From Mikania micrantha (lineage: Eukaryota; Streptophyta; Magnoliopsida; Asterales; Asteraceae): 64,000 nucleotides of DNA. The position numbers were made by a program, and so were the translations under genes. A model generated the notes under the pieces. The model was not told the DNA's origin, did not search any database, and saw nothing but the letters and a program-made list of their open reading frames with translations. The first letter of the stretch is position 1; every line of letters begins with the position of its first letter. Location: NCBI GenBank assembly GCA_009363875.1, contig CM018688.1:53855001-53919000 (forward strand), written 5' to 3'. Below are positions 19,918 to 32,823 of the stretch, one piece after another.

Positions 19918-22900
19918 TTATGAAGGAATTTGATTTGGAATAACCACACCCATGACCCGAATGCCATTTAATTTGAGTAAATACTCAAAACGATTTTTAT
20001 CAAAAGCCTTGGTGAGAAGATCTGCTCGTTACTCATTTGTATGTATCTTCACCACATCAATAAGTTTCTTTTCATAGCAATCGCGTATGAAATGAAACCT
20101 AATGTCAATGTGTTTAAAACGTGAATGATACACTGGATTCTTTGTGATAGCAATAACAACCTCATTATCAACATGAATTGGGGTTGTTAAATAATTCAGA
20201 CCATATTTTCTCATCTGCTGCTGTATCCACAATACTTGTGAACAACAACTGGCAGTAGCTACATACTCAGCTTCACAAGTTAAAGTAGCCACAAATGTTT
20301 GCTTTTTACACTGCCAAGAAAGTAATCATTCCCCCAAAAATTGTGCACCTCCAGTTGTGGATTTCGCATCTGTCTTACATCCTCCATAATCTGAATCACT
20401 GTAGGCATTGAAGGAAAAGTTATCATCCTGAGGATACCACAAACCGGTGTCTGGTGTACCCTTCAGATAACGAAGTATTCTCTTGACTGCAATCAGATGT
20501 GACACTTTAGGTTTTGATTGATATCTTGCACAAATACTTGTAGCAAATACAATATTTGGTCTTGAGGCAGTCAGATACATCAAACTTCCAATAATTACAT
20601 GATAAAAAGTAGGATTAATTATCTCCCCCTTAATATCAGGCTCAATCTCGTGATTAGGCTGAATGGGCGTGGAAATTGGTTTTGAATCAAGCATGCTAAA
20701 CCGTTTTAACACATCTTCAATATACTTTGTCTGATGAATGAAAATACCATCATCAGTTTGATCAATTTGTAAACCCAGAAAAAATTTGATATCTGACATT
20801 GCACTCATTTCAAATTTCTCAATCATCACCTCTTTGAACTCCAGACACATTTGTTCATCGGTAGATCCAAAAATAATATCTCTACATAGATCTGAACAAG
20901 AAGAATTTCCTTGCCCTTCTCCCGAAAGAACAAAGTTTTGTCAATCTGACCCCTATTGAACCCATGTTCAATAAGATGAGTCGATAACGTCTCATACCAG
21001 GCACGCGGAGCCTGATGAATACCATACAGTGCTTTGTCCAAGAAATAAACCTGATCCCTATGGATAGGATCCTCAAAGCCCGGTGGCTGACAAACATACA
21101 CTGTTTCCTTCAAAGAACCATACAGAAATGCAGATTTCACATCCAACTGAAAAACTTTGAATTTCTTGTGAGCAGCAAAATCATGAAAAAGTCTAATTGC
21201 TTCCAGCCGCGCCACAGGTGCAAAAACTTCATCATAATCAATTCCTTCAACTTGTCTGAAACCCTGAACCACTAAACGAGCTTTAATTCTGACAATTACG
21301 CCTCGATCATCTCTTTTGCATCGTAGCACCCATCTAGTACCAATCTTTTTCTCTCATTTTGGCAAATCGACCAAATGCCAAACTCCCAACTTCTGAAACT
21401 GATTCAGTTCTTCTTGCATCGCCTCCACCCAGGCATGCTCACATAACGCTTCAGTCACAGTCTTTGGCTCTATTTGTGAAATAAATGCCGAATGCATCCA
21501 GAGCTCTTGACTGCCATGAGTTTTCTCTAACTCCACGTACAAACTTTCCTCATTTGTGACTTGATTTCGTGTCTGTACTCCTGCAGTTGGATCTCCTATA
21601 ATCTGAGCAATTGGATGATTTACATGAACACTTGTGACAGACACTTGCGGAACATCCACATTATGATCCAGATTTGTAATATTCGGATTACTGTCTTGAT
21701 CGTGAGAAATAGCATCTTCAAAAACATCATTATCATCATCAGATGACCAATCATCATTAATAACTTCTGAAATGCCTTCCTCATGTGGTGTAGTAATACC
21801 ATCTTCATAATAATGAGAAATACCTTGTTCTTCAGAATTCTGCAAATCATACAACATTTGTAAGGTTATTTCATCATCAGAAACACTTGGAGACATATTA
21901 AAAAACTCAAACAATTTGTTATAATCAAAAAGCCAATCTGGTCCCTTTCCGTCTGGTATATGTGTATGTCTTTGAACATTCACATGATACCATAATTCCA
22001 CAACACCCGTACGTTTATTAAACACACGTTTGTTAGGAAGACTGTAGCCAAGAAAGAAACCCTCTTCAACTTTAGAATTGAATTTTGAATCTTTCTTTAG
22101 CATGGTACAAGGAGCCCTAAAAGGTTCCAAGTATTCCAAATTAGGCTTTCGATTTTGAAGCAATTCATAACAAGTTTTATTGTTTCTTTTAACAATAAAA
22201 ACTCTATTAAGAGTAAAACAAGCTGTAGCCACAGCTTCACTCCAAAATGTAAAGGGAAGTTTAGAATCAGCTAGCATTGTTCTCGCAGACTCAATCAACG
22301 TTCTGTTCTTTGTTTCAGCTACACCATTCATCTGAGGTTCATATGGTGCACTGAACTGCTGCTGAATGCCTTTGGAATTACAAAATTCCTCCATTTGATG
22401 ATTCCTAAACTCAGTTCCATTATCTGATCGTACGCGTCTCACTCTCAACTTATACAACGTCTCCAACCTATTGATCAACAACACAAAATTTTCATAAGTA
22501 TATGATTTATGCTTTAAAAACATGACCCATGAAAATCTTGAAAAGTCATCAGTCACCACAAAACAATAAGATTCACCACCTATGCTTTTCACATTAATTG
22601 GTCCAAACAAATCCATGTGAAGAAGTTCAAGTGGCATATCAATAGAAAATATTTTCTTTGTTTTGTGAGACTTCCTTTTCTGTTTACCCTTTTTACAAGA
22701 CACACACACATCCGGAAGCTTAAAATGTTTAACTGGTACACCCTCAACTAAATGATTATGCACAAGATAATTCATTTTCCGAATATGAATATGTCCCATC
22801 CGTTTGTGCCAAGAACGTGTATCTTGCTCAATTTCCTTAGACACAAGACATGTCTCCAGTTTATTCACAGTTTCCGCCTTAGCCATGCCAAGCACATACA

Positions 22901-23265
22901 AATCCTTGCTCCGATCAGCTGCCATCAGAATCCACTCCTCAGAAATCTGAAATCCTTGCTTGAGTACATAACACATGACTTTGTCAAACATCACTTTGTA
23001 ACCTTTATCACAAATCTGTGAAACACTCAACAAATTGTTAGTTAATTCTTTGCAGAAATTCACATTATCAAATGAAACCTTTCCATTCGTCAAACTACCA
23101 AATCATGTAATTTGACCTCCTTTGTCTCCAGCAAAGTTCACATAACTACCTTTCACCAACTTAAAATCTCTCAACAAATTCAACTCTCCAGTCATGTGCC
23201 TGGAACATCCACTATCAACAATCCAACGATTATTGATATGGCCCATGGATGCAACCTGCACAATA
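19918..23265 (-). pseudogene. pol: pol of copia 2 (PR-INT-RT-RNase H), disrupted
   Basis: It begins after an acceptor-like TTTATTGTGCAG|GTTGC. The protease motif WIVDSGCSRHMTG is near 23190-23230 and a TGA follows near 23103. The intact block down to 21354 carries LLSVSQICDKG, HKRMGHIHIRKMN and an integrase core with LLHMDLFGP, RSDNGTEF and NGVAETKNR (catalytic E followed by T rather than R). A TGA at 21354-21356 precedes RT. A frameshift near 20870 destroys the YVDD box. RNase H follows (AYSDSDYGGCK, TCEAEYVATAS, RFKHIDIRFHF) with stops near 20326 and 20029. The final stop is 19918-19920. Confidence 0.93.
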
Positions 23266-23289
23266 AATTTAAAAACAACCTATCAGTAT

Positions 23290-26200
23290 TCAAAAGGGAT
23301 GACCCCCGCCATTTCGGCGTCGAGTCTCACCGAATGGACCCCTGCCATTCTTTTGTGATGACCTACTCGAAAACCCATCATCACTGTTATCATCCTTTTT
23401 CCCAGAAATTTCATCACCTGACCTGTTTTTCAGTTTCCAAAATGATTTTGATTTAAAATGTTGTTTTGAAAATGATTTTGAAGATGCATTATCAAAAGAA
23501 TCATCATCAGATGATGTCACAATTTTTACAATCTTTTTAACATTTATTTTATTCTCAAAAAATCGTTTCTTCTGCTTATTTTCTTCTTTCACCCAATAAC
23601 AATCATGGTTGAATTTTCGAGGAACTCTCATCTCATCTTCACTAGGTCTAACTCTCCTAAGACTTCCACCTGACCTATTCACCCAACTCTCATCATCAGA
23701 ACTCTTCCTGATTTTGTTATTTGGACAATTAGCAGAAATATGTCCTTTACCACAACAAGTAAAACACTTTCGTGTTTCTCTTGGTGAAAAAGACTTAAAA
23801 CAGCTACAATCAGTTAAACTGAAATCCAAATCACAATCAGCAATCAAATGACCAAATTTACCACATCGGTAACATTTTCTGTCTTTCAAATGAGTCTTTG
23901 GTGTTGGTTCATCATAATACTTTGATGAACTGAAAGGTTTTGAAACAACCTTTGCAGATGAGATTCTGTTTCTCAAACCAGTTGATTTTATCTTTGAATT
24001 ACTTATTTGATTTTGAAAATTCTTTGATTTGTTTTAATGTCCAACCCCAAACTTGTCAAAGAAAAAATCCACTTTTTCAACCTTTTTAGAAACCACATTT
24101 TGCTTTCGAAAATTTCCACTAGACTCTCCTTGATGTGTAGAAGATGACTTAACATACACAATCGGTTTAAGAGTAGTAGTTGGTTTAGCTTTAATCACTG
24201 GTTTGGAAACTTGAGTGGTTTTAATCACCACCTTCTCAACTTATTTCAACTCAGCTTTTGACTTCTGAGATTTCAAAGGCTTTTTGTCAATAGTTTTAAC
24301 TTGGTAACCATTTTGTCTCAAAATATCAGATGAATATTCTGACTCTGTAATATCTTCGATGATTGGAGCATCACTATCAAGTGACACCTTTTCATCAGAA
24401 GATGAACCTCCAGCATTTGCAGCCCCTTGTTCATACTCATGTTATTCAAAGAAACAGGATAAACTTCCAAATTCGGATCAATTTGTGGTCTAGGAACATA
24501 GCTTGAAGGATGTGGTACAGAATGAAAACCTAAGCCAGTATTGTCATTCGATGATCTTTGCATAGCAGCAAAATAATCGATAACATATTGAGAATTCTGA
24601 TAATTCTCTAGCTTGCTCTTGTTCATTTCTGCTTCTGCTCTTGCTGCTGACAATTCAACTTTCAGCTTTTGCACTGACTCGAGATGCACAGAAACTACAT
24701 GATTATTTTGCAAAACTTTAATTTTTAACTCCTCAGTTTCTTTGCCTAAATCAATGATCTTTTTATCAAAAGCTTTTTCTCTTGAAACCAACTTCTTGTT
24801 AGCTTCAGTGCACTCGACCAGTTCAGCAGTCAATTGAGCATTCATTTCGTTCAACTTATCAATGATCTCTAAAAGATCATCATTTACCTCTTCAACTTTT
24901 TCTTTGCCTTTGCTTGTGTCTTCATCTAGAGAAGCCATGAATGCACTTATTAACTCATCATATTGCTTTCCACAGTCATATCCTTCATCTGCTTGACTTA
25001 CTAAAGCTTTTGATGATTCTTCAGGCTTTTCTTTCTTCTTTTGATAAGCTTCTTTTGACTTGAAAGGATTTAAATTTCCTTGCTTCTTCTGATTTTTACA
25101 CTCTCTAGCAAAATGGCCCAACTCATCACAGTTGTAACATTGTGTGGCCTTTGGATTAAATCCAAACTTGGTGTTTCGATCAAAAATGAACTTCTTTCCA
25201 TTTTTCTTTTCATATCTGTTGATTCTTTTGATTGCACTTGCTAAAGCCCATTGAGTGTCAATCAAGTCCATATCATCATCATCAATCTGCTCATAGTCTT
25301 CAAAAGTAAGATTTGAGTTTCGAATCTTTCCAGCTATCAGTTCATCATAGGCACTGACTACGCGGGACAAAATCGACATATGATCTCGAACAGCCTCCAC
25401 AGTTACTTTTCCCAAATTTGTTGTATTCAACTGAACTGGAGTTGTTGTAGGATCAGACTTCTTCTTGTTCATAGAATAAGATGAACTTGAACTAGCAGAT
25501 GCAGATGATGCAGAAGTACTATCAGCAGTACTAGAAACAAAAGCTGTTTGAATCTTTGCAGAAGAGACAGGAGGTGTAACCACAGAAGCACCATAGAGAG
25601 AAGGATCCTGAGTAACATTAACTCTTCTTGCTTTTCTCTTATCTTTAATTTCATGTTCTTCTAACTTTTGGATAAACTCCACCAATGTCATTCCCGGTAA
25701 ATTTTCTCTCAAAATCAGCACCAATGAATTCCACCTTTCAGGCAAAGCATCTGCAAAACAATTTATCTTCTCCTCTTCAGTATACTCAATTCCACACTTT
25801 CTAACTTCAATTAACAAATGCCTATATCTGGTTATTAAGGCTTCAAGACTCTCATTGCCAATAAAGTTGAAATTTTCAAACTCTTTACGTATATTAGTGG
25901 CTTTCATCTTCTTAAGTTTTGTATTTCCCTCAATTCTTGCCTTCAAAGCATTCCATAAACCATATAAGGTTTTATGTTCATCAAACTGATGAAGTATCTG
26001 ATTAGGAATTGCTTGACTCAACATCCAATAAGCTTTCTTCTCAGAATCGTATTTCTTTCTTTGATCAACATCCAATCTCTCAAGAGTTTGATCCAAATCT
26101 GTCCCCACCACCTTAGGTATTTCATAGGGTGACAAGATTCTTTCCCAAAGATTTGTGTCAGTTCCATTTAGATGTGTCTCAAAGCGACCTTTCCAGTTCT

Positions 26201-26321
26201 CATAATCTGTCAAATCAAGTAATTTGGGAACTTTATTTGTGCTTCCTGACTCAGTTTCACTAATCAAAATACTTTGTATCTTAGAATTTTGACTGGAAAC
26301 AGCAGCAAACATATCAGCCAT
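23290..26321 (-). pseudogene. gag: gag of copia 2 with three zinc knuckles, disrupted
   Basis: The start is taken at ATG 26321 (MADMFAAVSS), after the leader, rather than the upstream Met at 26399 inside the CGAACC array. The capsid-like region (YENWKGRFETHLNGTDTNLW, LWNALKARIEGN) is followed by knuckle 1 CYNCDELGHFAREC (near 25110-25150), a coiled-coil segment and a frameshift near 24420. After a further break near 24240 the C-terminal part (23976-23290) adds CYRCGKFGHLIADC and CFTCCGKGHISANC. It ends at a TGA in the candidate intron before pol. Three knuckles is more than the single one usual for copia Gag. Confidence 0.88.
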
Positions 26322-26329
26322 GATTCTGA

Positions 26330-26600
26330 ACTTTTTATTAGCGAACCTCCACTTAAATTTGAACTTCACGAACCTAAATGATAGGCGAACCTTCCCCAAA
26401 CCTTGATCTCACGAACCTTAATCAACGAATCTTGAGACAAACCTAGACCAACGAACCCCAGTCTAACGAACCCAATAAACGAACCTCTGCAGAAGGTAAA
26501 CCTTGAGACGAACCTCTTCAAAATCTTTATATGAACCTTAACAAATTTACTTTTAACAGCAAACCTAAGCTTCAGACAACCCAAGGTTCGGCTCACGAAC
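26330..26600 (-). repeat. Leader array of CGAACC words before gag of copia 2
   Basis: A dozen or so (a)cgaacct words between the PBS and gag, in the position of the CATTCG array in the leader of copia 1. Confidence 0.7.
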
Positions 26601-26842
26601 CTTACTTCAGAATTTGAAAATTTTGGAGGGAAAAACCTTCAAAATTTCAAGAAAAATTGTTCAAACTTCACAGATTTCATCCACAAATCTCTGAATTATG
26701 ATGAATCAAAGCAATAGATGATGATAACACTATCAACACAGCAATTAAATGCAAAGAAAATCGAATTTTAATCCATTTCTTGATCTTTTAACTCCAAAAT
26801 GCTTGTAAATCTTTGAAATACTTGTATAGAACCCCTCCTTTG

Positions 26843-26854
26843 TCTCTGATACCA
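26843..26854 (-). other. Primer binding site of copia 2
   Basis: On the minus strand this reads TGGTATCAGAGA, one base off the initiator-Met PBS at its 3' end, and lies one base from the LTR. Confidence 0.85.
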
Positions 26855-26855
26855 C

Positions 26856-27312
26856 TGTAGATCTGGTCTCGATCGATAAACGGAATCCTATTAACAATCA
26901 AATCTATGCAGAATCTAGATTTGATCTATATGAATCAAAGAAAAACAATCATTTATATAATCATCATTTTATTGAATGTAATAAACTGATTACAATGAAA
27001 TGAACAAGAACACACAGTTCTTATAATCTCACATAGAGAAAACCTCTCAATCAGATCTGTCTAACACATACAAGAAGTTCAGAAAAAAGTGACAAACCTC
27101 TAGACAAACCTCCTATATATATACAAAGATCAGATGAACCTAGCCAAACCTATAGGTTCGCCAGCCGAACCTTGAGGTTCGCTGGACGAACTTGTACAAG
27201 ACACATTACTAGGTTCGCCGAACCTGTTAAGGTTCGTGGGCCAGACGAACCTCAGCCAAACCTCTAATAACTTACATTTTGAAAAGCAAACTATTACAAA
27301 AATGTCCTAACA
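26856..27312 (-). repeat. 5' LTR of copia 2
   Basis: Bounded by TGTAGATCTGG on the PBS side and ending ...CCTAACA. The outer end is provisional because no second LTR is present. The minus strand has a TATATATA box at 27112-27122 and GGTTCG/CGAACC words upstream of it (27130-27260). Confidence 0.75.
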
Positions 27313-28294
27313 GGATGAAAGTATGATGCTATGATGATTAGATGCTAGCATGACGTGTTTATGATGCCATGATGTATGATATGATGATATTATGCTAGCA
27401 TGACATGTATATGATGCTAGGATGTTATGATGAAATGATACTAGCATAACTTGTTATGAGTAATCCTATGTTATTAGGATAAGGTTATGATGTATGATGA
27501 ATGATGATATAGTTCTAGTATATCATGTTATGATGAATGAATGTTGCTCCCATATTTGTATGGGGTAAGTAAGATGTTGCACCCGTACTTGTTACAAGGT
27601 AAGTACGATGTTGCTACCATATTCGTATGGGGTAAGTATGATGTTGCTCCCATACTTGTTATGGGGTAAGTATGAAGTTGCCCCCGTACTTGTTACGGCT
27701 AAGTATGATGTTGTTCCCATATTCGTATAGGGTAAGTATGATGTTGATCCTATACTTGTTATGGGGTAAGCATGATGTTGCTCTCATATTCGTATGGGGT
27801 AAGTATGAATGATGCTCCAGTACTTGTACTTGCTAAGTATGAATTTGTTAAACGCTTCGGCGATTCAGATCAATGTTATGGAGCCTTGTGTTGACATAAG
27901 CCCACTGTTACGCTCAGTAGCAGTGGTTGTATCATGATGATGATTATGATGTTTATGTGTTATGGTTTGTATGAACGAGAAGATGTTTTATGATGTTTAC
28001 TCATTAAACATTTATGATGTTTAACCAAAACTAGAACTTACCAACGTAAGCTACATTTTAGCATGTATGACAGGTTGATGAACAGGCAAGAGGATATGAT
28101 GAAGCCCGTGGCATAAAGTCAGACGATCCAGTGGTTGTGGCAATTCAATATGTTTTTGACATAGACATTTAATTGTATTTTTGTTATCAAACTATGTTTA
28201 AATTACCGCTGCTAATTATGAAAGTTTTTGGTTTAAGAGCTATGTGTTATGATGAAAACCAACTCTAGGAGGTACCCGGGATCGAGGCCTCACA
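27313..28294 (+). repeat. Gypsy-type LTR remnant with two tandem repeats
   Basis: 27313-27540 is a degenerate 'atgatgctagcatgac' repeat and 27541-27840 a nine-unit 33-34 bp array. Unique sequence follows and ends ...CCTCACA at 28294, where decayed copia gag begins. The overall texture (internal minisatellite, 'aacttaccaacg' block) matches long gypsy LTRs. Its start is missing at the copia 2 border. Confidence 0.5.
27541..27840. repeat. Minisatellite, ~9 x 33-34 bp
   Basis: Units of the form 'gatgttgctcccatattcg', then 'tatggggtaagtat'. Variants alternate 'atattcgtat' and 'acttgttatg'. Confidence 0.9.
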
Positions 28295-29982
28295 TCTAAA
28301 TGACATCTACTCTAGGTTACTTCATTGTAATACTGCCAAAGAGTTCTGGGATTCACTCAAAGAGCAATTTGGTGGAACTACCAATGTTATTGCAAATGCC
28401 AGAGAGATTTTGGTTCAATAGTATGAAACATTTTCTCACATTGAAGGTGAATCATTAGCTCGAAAATTTGAACAGTTTTCTTCATTGATTTCTTAGTTAA
28501 AACTAGTGGATCAAGTATATCGAAATGTGTCTATGTAGCATAGGTTTCTTAGATCTCTTCCAAAAATTGGGAAACTTACTCAGTTGTTTTTCGAACTAAT
28601 ATTGTTTTTGATTCACTTAGTTTAACTAAGCTACATTGTCACATGTTGACATTTGAATGAGAATTAAATCAGAATAAGAAATTGAAGAATTTTGAAAAAA
28701 CAGGTGATTCTTGTATGCAGGGGAGCACTGTTTTGCTTGGTACTAAAAATCAATATGGATCTAGTTCAAATGAGTGTGGTTATGATGATCATATTGATAT
28801 TACCACTGGTATTGGATGTGATATTGCCACTCATCAGACATATAAAGTTACTGAAGGTTCTAGTGATGGGTCATTTGAGAATATGTTATTTATTATGGAT
28901 GATTTGCATCACATTAATAGCGATGATTTAGAAGAAATGGATATACTCCATGAGTTAGCTATGTTAACCTTGAGAACAAATAAGTTAGATAAAAGAGCAT
29001 GAAGGAGGTTCCCTGTGGTGAACACACACACACACACACACAAAGATGCGATTAGACAAATCAAAACTCAAATTCCATAAATGCCAAAGGCTAGGTTAGT
29101 TTGCAAGGGACTTCAGAAGTGGAAATTCAAATGGTTATTATGTCAATTTTCTTAATAGTAAACCTTATCCTGGTTCATCAACAATATCCTATAATCACTC
29201 ACCATCATCTGGTGGAAATGCACACTTTGTTGTACATGTTCAATATTCTCAACCTACATCATCACAAGTGTAGCAAATGCCTTATGTTCCTCACGTTCAA
29301 TATGTTCAAGTCCTTCCTTCAACTCCAACATCTCCAACTATGTCAAATCAACCTGCATCTATATCAACCAATTCTCCTGGTCAACAAAACTTCTTTACAA
29401 CTGGATATGTGGATTGGAGCAGTCTACCCGCGTGATATATCTCATGGTGATCATGCATTATTAAGTTTATTTATTCCTTAACAAGGATTTGCTCTAATGG
29501 CAAATGATTCAAGTCCTGCAAGTTCAAAGGTATATCTGAAATCCTTACAAAAGTTATGTTCTAAGTCATATATTGATGCTTTTGTTAAAATCAAAGAGGC
29601 TTATGCTTGTGAGCAAGTATTTGATCTTGAATCAAATCATTAAAAGATTATCCATGTATTTGAAATGAAAATACAAGAAAAAGAAGGTGAGATTTCAAAA
29701 CTATTAAATAATACTTCTAATACTAAAGCTCATATTCATATTTTGCTTGAAAAGTACCTAAAATGTAAAAATGAATTGGCAAATATACCAAAGTGTGTTG
29801 TCAAAAACGGGTTGAGTCTTGCAATGGTTATCAAATATTGATGCTTTTGTTAAAATCAAAGAGGCTTATGCTTGTTTGAGTGAGCAATTATTTGATCTTG
29901 AATCAACTCATCAAAAGATTATCCATGTATTTGAAATGAAAATAAAAGAAAAAAAGGTGATATTTCAAAACTATTAGATAAT
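28295..29982 (+). pseudogene. Decayed Ty1/copia gag
   Basis: The frames give pieces of copia Gag in order: NTAKEFWDSLKEQFGGTTNV (about 28330-28390), GESLARKFEQFSSLIS and SDDLEEMDILHELAMLTLRT (near 28920-28977). A broken zinc knuckle region (FHKCQRLG, stop, FARDF) lies near 29075-29115, followed by a Pro/Ser/Gln-rich tail and a coiled-coil-like end. Several stops and shifts are present. No protease or RT follows. It belongs to a different copia family from elements 1 and 2. Confidence 0.65.
29570..29982 (+). repeat. Direct duplication of ~145 bp within the decayed gag
   Basis: The segment beginning 'atattgatgcttttgtt' at 29570 is repeated at 29835 with small indels. Both copies run to 'tttcaaaactatta'. 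The 120 bp between them encodes the same kind of coiled-coil tail. Confidence 0.85.
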
Positions 29983-30310
29983 TGTTGGGTCTAGAAAAGT
30001 CAAGACCAACGGTTAATTTAGATAGATGGAATGTAAACAAGAAGTATTATGTATTTGTTGATTAGGGAGCAACGAGTCACCGCACGAGCCACTAAAGACT
30101 CAAGATTACGAAGACACTTGATGACCAAAAGACCCGAAGACCACAAATTTAAGTGTATCTTCATATCGAGGATTTGGGTTCCCAAAATCAAGACATAGCT
30201 CATGGATATTTTCATCAAGTTTATCTCCAAAAATATCATCAAATTTAAGTCCATCTGTTTTGATTTTTATTCTTTAACCTGATTTCTCTTATCTAATTTC
30301 TCTTTTCTGT
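29983..30310. repeat. Possible copia LTR remnant
   Basis: Starts TGTTGGGTCTAG and runs to a 'ctcataca' near 30310. It resembles a short copia LTR terminus but has no partner, PBS or PPT. Confidence 0.25.
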
Positions 30311-32029
30311 TCTCATACACACATACATACATGCATAATATACACACATACATACATATAAATACATACATACTTATCATACATGCCTTCACACATTATT
30401 GAACATATAACATGATTACATCCCAAGATTAAACCCATGATTACAACCCCATAGTTAAACCCATTATTTCATTAGAGTTACAATTAACCATTGTTGTGAT
30501 ATAAGTTTTGTGAAATAGATCGTGTTGGCATACATAACATTATTATAATTTATTATAATAGAAAATTCAAAAACACATAGAAGTAACATGATTACACACA
30601 TACGTATACACACATAATACATACAGTAACATACATATGCATTCCAGCCCATGGTCTCACATTCAGAAACACTTCCTAATAATACTCTGCTCTACATATA
30701 CAAATTAACAACAATCATTTACTGGTTTCTTTCATCTTCATCATTTCTACCATCTCAAGACACACACCCATTATAACATACTTAACATGTACTTTACATA
30801 CTTAAAATGTAGTTTACTATTTTAACTAACACGTACATGCAAGGGCCATGTATAATGGCAGCTATGGAGTTCTAAAGACCTACATAATTACACAGAACAT
30901 AGTGTATGTATATATGCAGCCATCACACACGTTAGACCTGGAATGAATATTTTCAAAATCTTTTTATACAAACACTCAATATAACATACTTAACAGGTAC
31001 TTCACACACTTAACAACACTATTCTGGTACTTTAAATACTTAACAACAAATACATAGAGAACATGTTACTTGTATACATACTGTTTACACCACTTTATTA
31101 CATATTGTTTACTCCTCAAAAGTGAGAAATGAGAATACCAAACTAATGAAGTTAAGTCTAATACAACTCCCCTGTTTACACCACTTCAATACAACTAAGG
31201 AGTATTATTTGACATACATGTACACAGAAGCAACTGTAGAGAGCCAAACAAAGAAGCAATTGAAGTATTTGTAGAGAACCAAACACAGAAGCTAAGCAAC
31301 TACACATACAAATTAGATTAAACAGACATTTAATGTTGATTAAATACAAAATTACATACCAGTTAGGTTAAAATGACGTACCAGTTTTCTTAGGCAGGTA
31401 GAGGCAAACAGAAGAGAAGAGGTAGGATCGGTGGATAGTAAATTAAACAAAACCAGGACTCTTTAAAGGTGAAATCAAAAATTTTGATTTTTGAATTTGG
31501 AGCCATTTGTTCTTCTTTCGTGACTCAAGGTTTCAGAAACGATGTATCCAAGAATATGCACGCTACCTCTTTCGTCTTTGATCTTCATATTGTTTCAAGG
31601 GTTGACCAATCGATTCTGGTTGAGAAAAATTCCGAATATGGAAACAAATTAATACACACGGTATTTACCCCAGTGATGATTTCTTAATCATGTGTGCAGA
31701 GGAAGAAAACAGCAAAGATGCTTGAGGGAAAGGGGAAAGTAGGGTAACCAGATTAGTCTTCAAAATATGACGATCAGATGAGTTTTAAAGTATTGCTGCA
31801 CTAATTTGTTGTAACTAACGCACATTGACTTGTACTTTTCTTAAATTTAAGACCATCCTTCAATCTCTCACCAATATGCATTTTAAAGGAGTAGAGATAT
31901 CAGTGATTAAGGCTTATCTATGAACAGAAATAAAAATAAACTAAAGTAAATACTATACATCATTTGTCTCAAATTCCAAGAAGATTTTTATATAAGCAAA
32001 TTGACCCTTTTGTACGGGTTATGACTAGA
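30311..32029. other. AT-rich unassigned region
   Basis: 30311-30375 is an 'acatacatac' microsatellite. The rest is A/T-rich without domains, long ORFs or terminal repeats that I can recognise. The plus ORF 31469-31687 (72 aa) has no recognisable motif. Confidence 0.5.
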
Positions 32030-32037
32030 CTTATGAG

Positions 32038-32478
32038 TAGGGGTGTGCACGGTTCGGTTCAGTTCGGTTTTTGGCTAAAACCGCAACCGAAACCGACATA
32101 GTCGGTTTTTATTTATTACAAACCGTTCGGTTTTCGGTTTTTCGGTTTTTTTGTCGGTTTCGGTTCGGTTTTCGGTTTTTTCGGTTTTTTTTTTGCTTTT
32201 TTTTTGTTTTTTTTTGTTCGCTCTTACGCCCAACATTAAAAATACAAACATGTTTAACAATTAATAAATTAATTGATCGAGCACCAATTAATTAAAAAAC
32301 AAAATAATTACCACCATGTTCTTACATTTAAAAAAAAACAAAAGTAAATAACTAAATATGCAATAATTCCGATATTTACCTTTTAAAATGATAGATTTTA
32401 TATAATCTAAATTTTTATCATCTCCAACGGTATACTTTTTGTATGTTTTTTCTCATTAAATAAGTATGGAAATAGCAT

Positions 32479-32519
<41 letters not shown>

Positions 32520-32721
32520 TTTTAAGAAATATTAAAAATCGGTTCGGTTCGGTTTTTTTCGGTTTTTATAAAATGAAAAACCGCAACCGAACCGAAAAAT
32601 TCGGTTTCGGTTTTTTTCGGTTCGGTTTTTCCCGGTTATTCATTCGGTTCGGTTTTTTAGGTTCGGTTTTTTCGGTTAATTCGGTTCCGGTTCGGTTTTT
32701 TCGGTTTTTTGCTCACCCCTA
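32038..32721. mobile_element. Non-autonomous hAT element (684 bp), CGGTTT-rich
   Basis: Perfect 8 bp TSD CTTATGAG at 32030-32037 and 32722-32729. The termini TAGGGGTG and CACCCCTA are exact inverted repeats, the form seen in hAT (Ac-like) elements. Both subterminal regions are dense (C)GGTTCGGTTTT arrays with short reverse-complement blocks (aaccgcaaccgaa). The centre is AT-rich with an (AT)n run (~32478-32512). It has no transposase. The ORFs 32071-32295 and 32075-32260 are translations of the simple repeat. Confidence 0.88.
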
Positions 32722-32823
32722 CTTATGAGATACTAATTAACTTACATACACGGTAAAGACACGCTAATCAATCATGAGATATAGTTTTTCAATATAAAAT
32801 TTGAGCAAACAATCATAAATTTT

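Larger units (their letters stand above)
17891..27312 (-). mobile_element. Copia element 2: SIRE/Maximus-like, 3'-truncated
   Basis: Minus-strand order is LTR (26856-27312), PBS, leader, gag, then pol with PR-INT-RT-RH, polypurine tract and spacer. Its Pol is clearly related to that of copia 1. No second copy of the LTR and no ORF3 are found to the left. The element ends near 17890, where the ORF3 start would be expected by comparison with copia 1. Most pol stops look like C-to-T changes (CGA to TGA, CAA to TAA). The element is dead. Confidence 0.85.

Noticed and set aside
32071..32295. Phe/Arg-rich 74 aa ORF
   Set aside because: Translation of CGGTTT/TTTTTG simple repeats in the hAT MITE.
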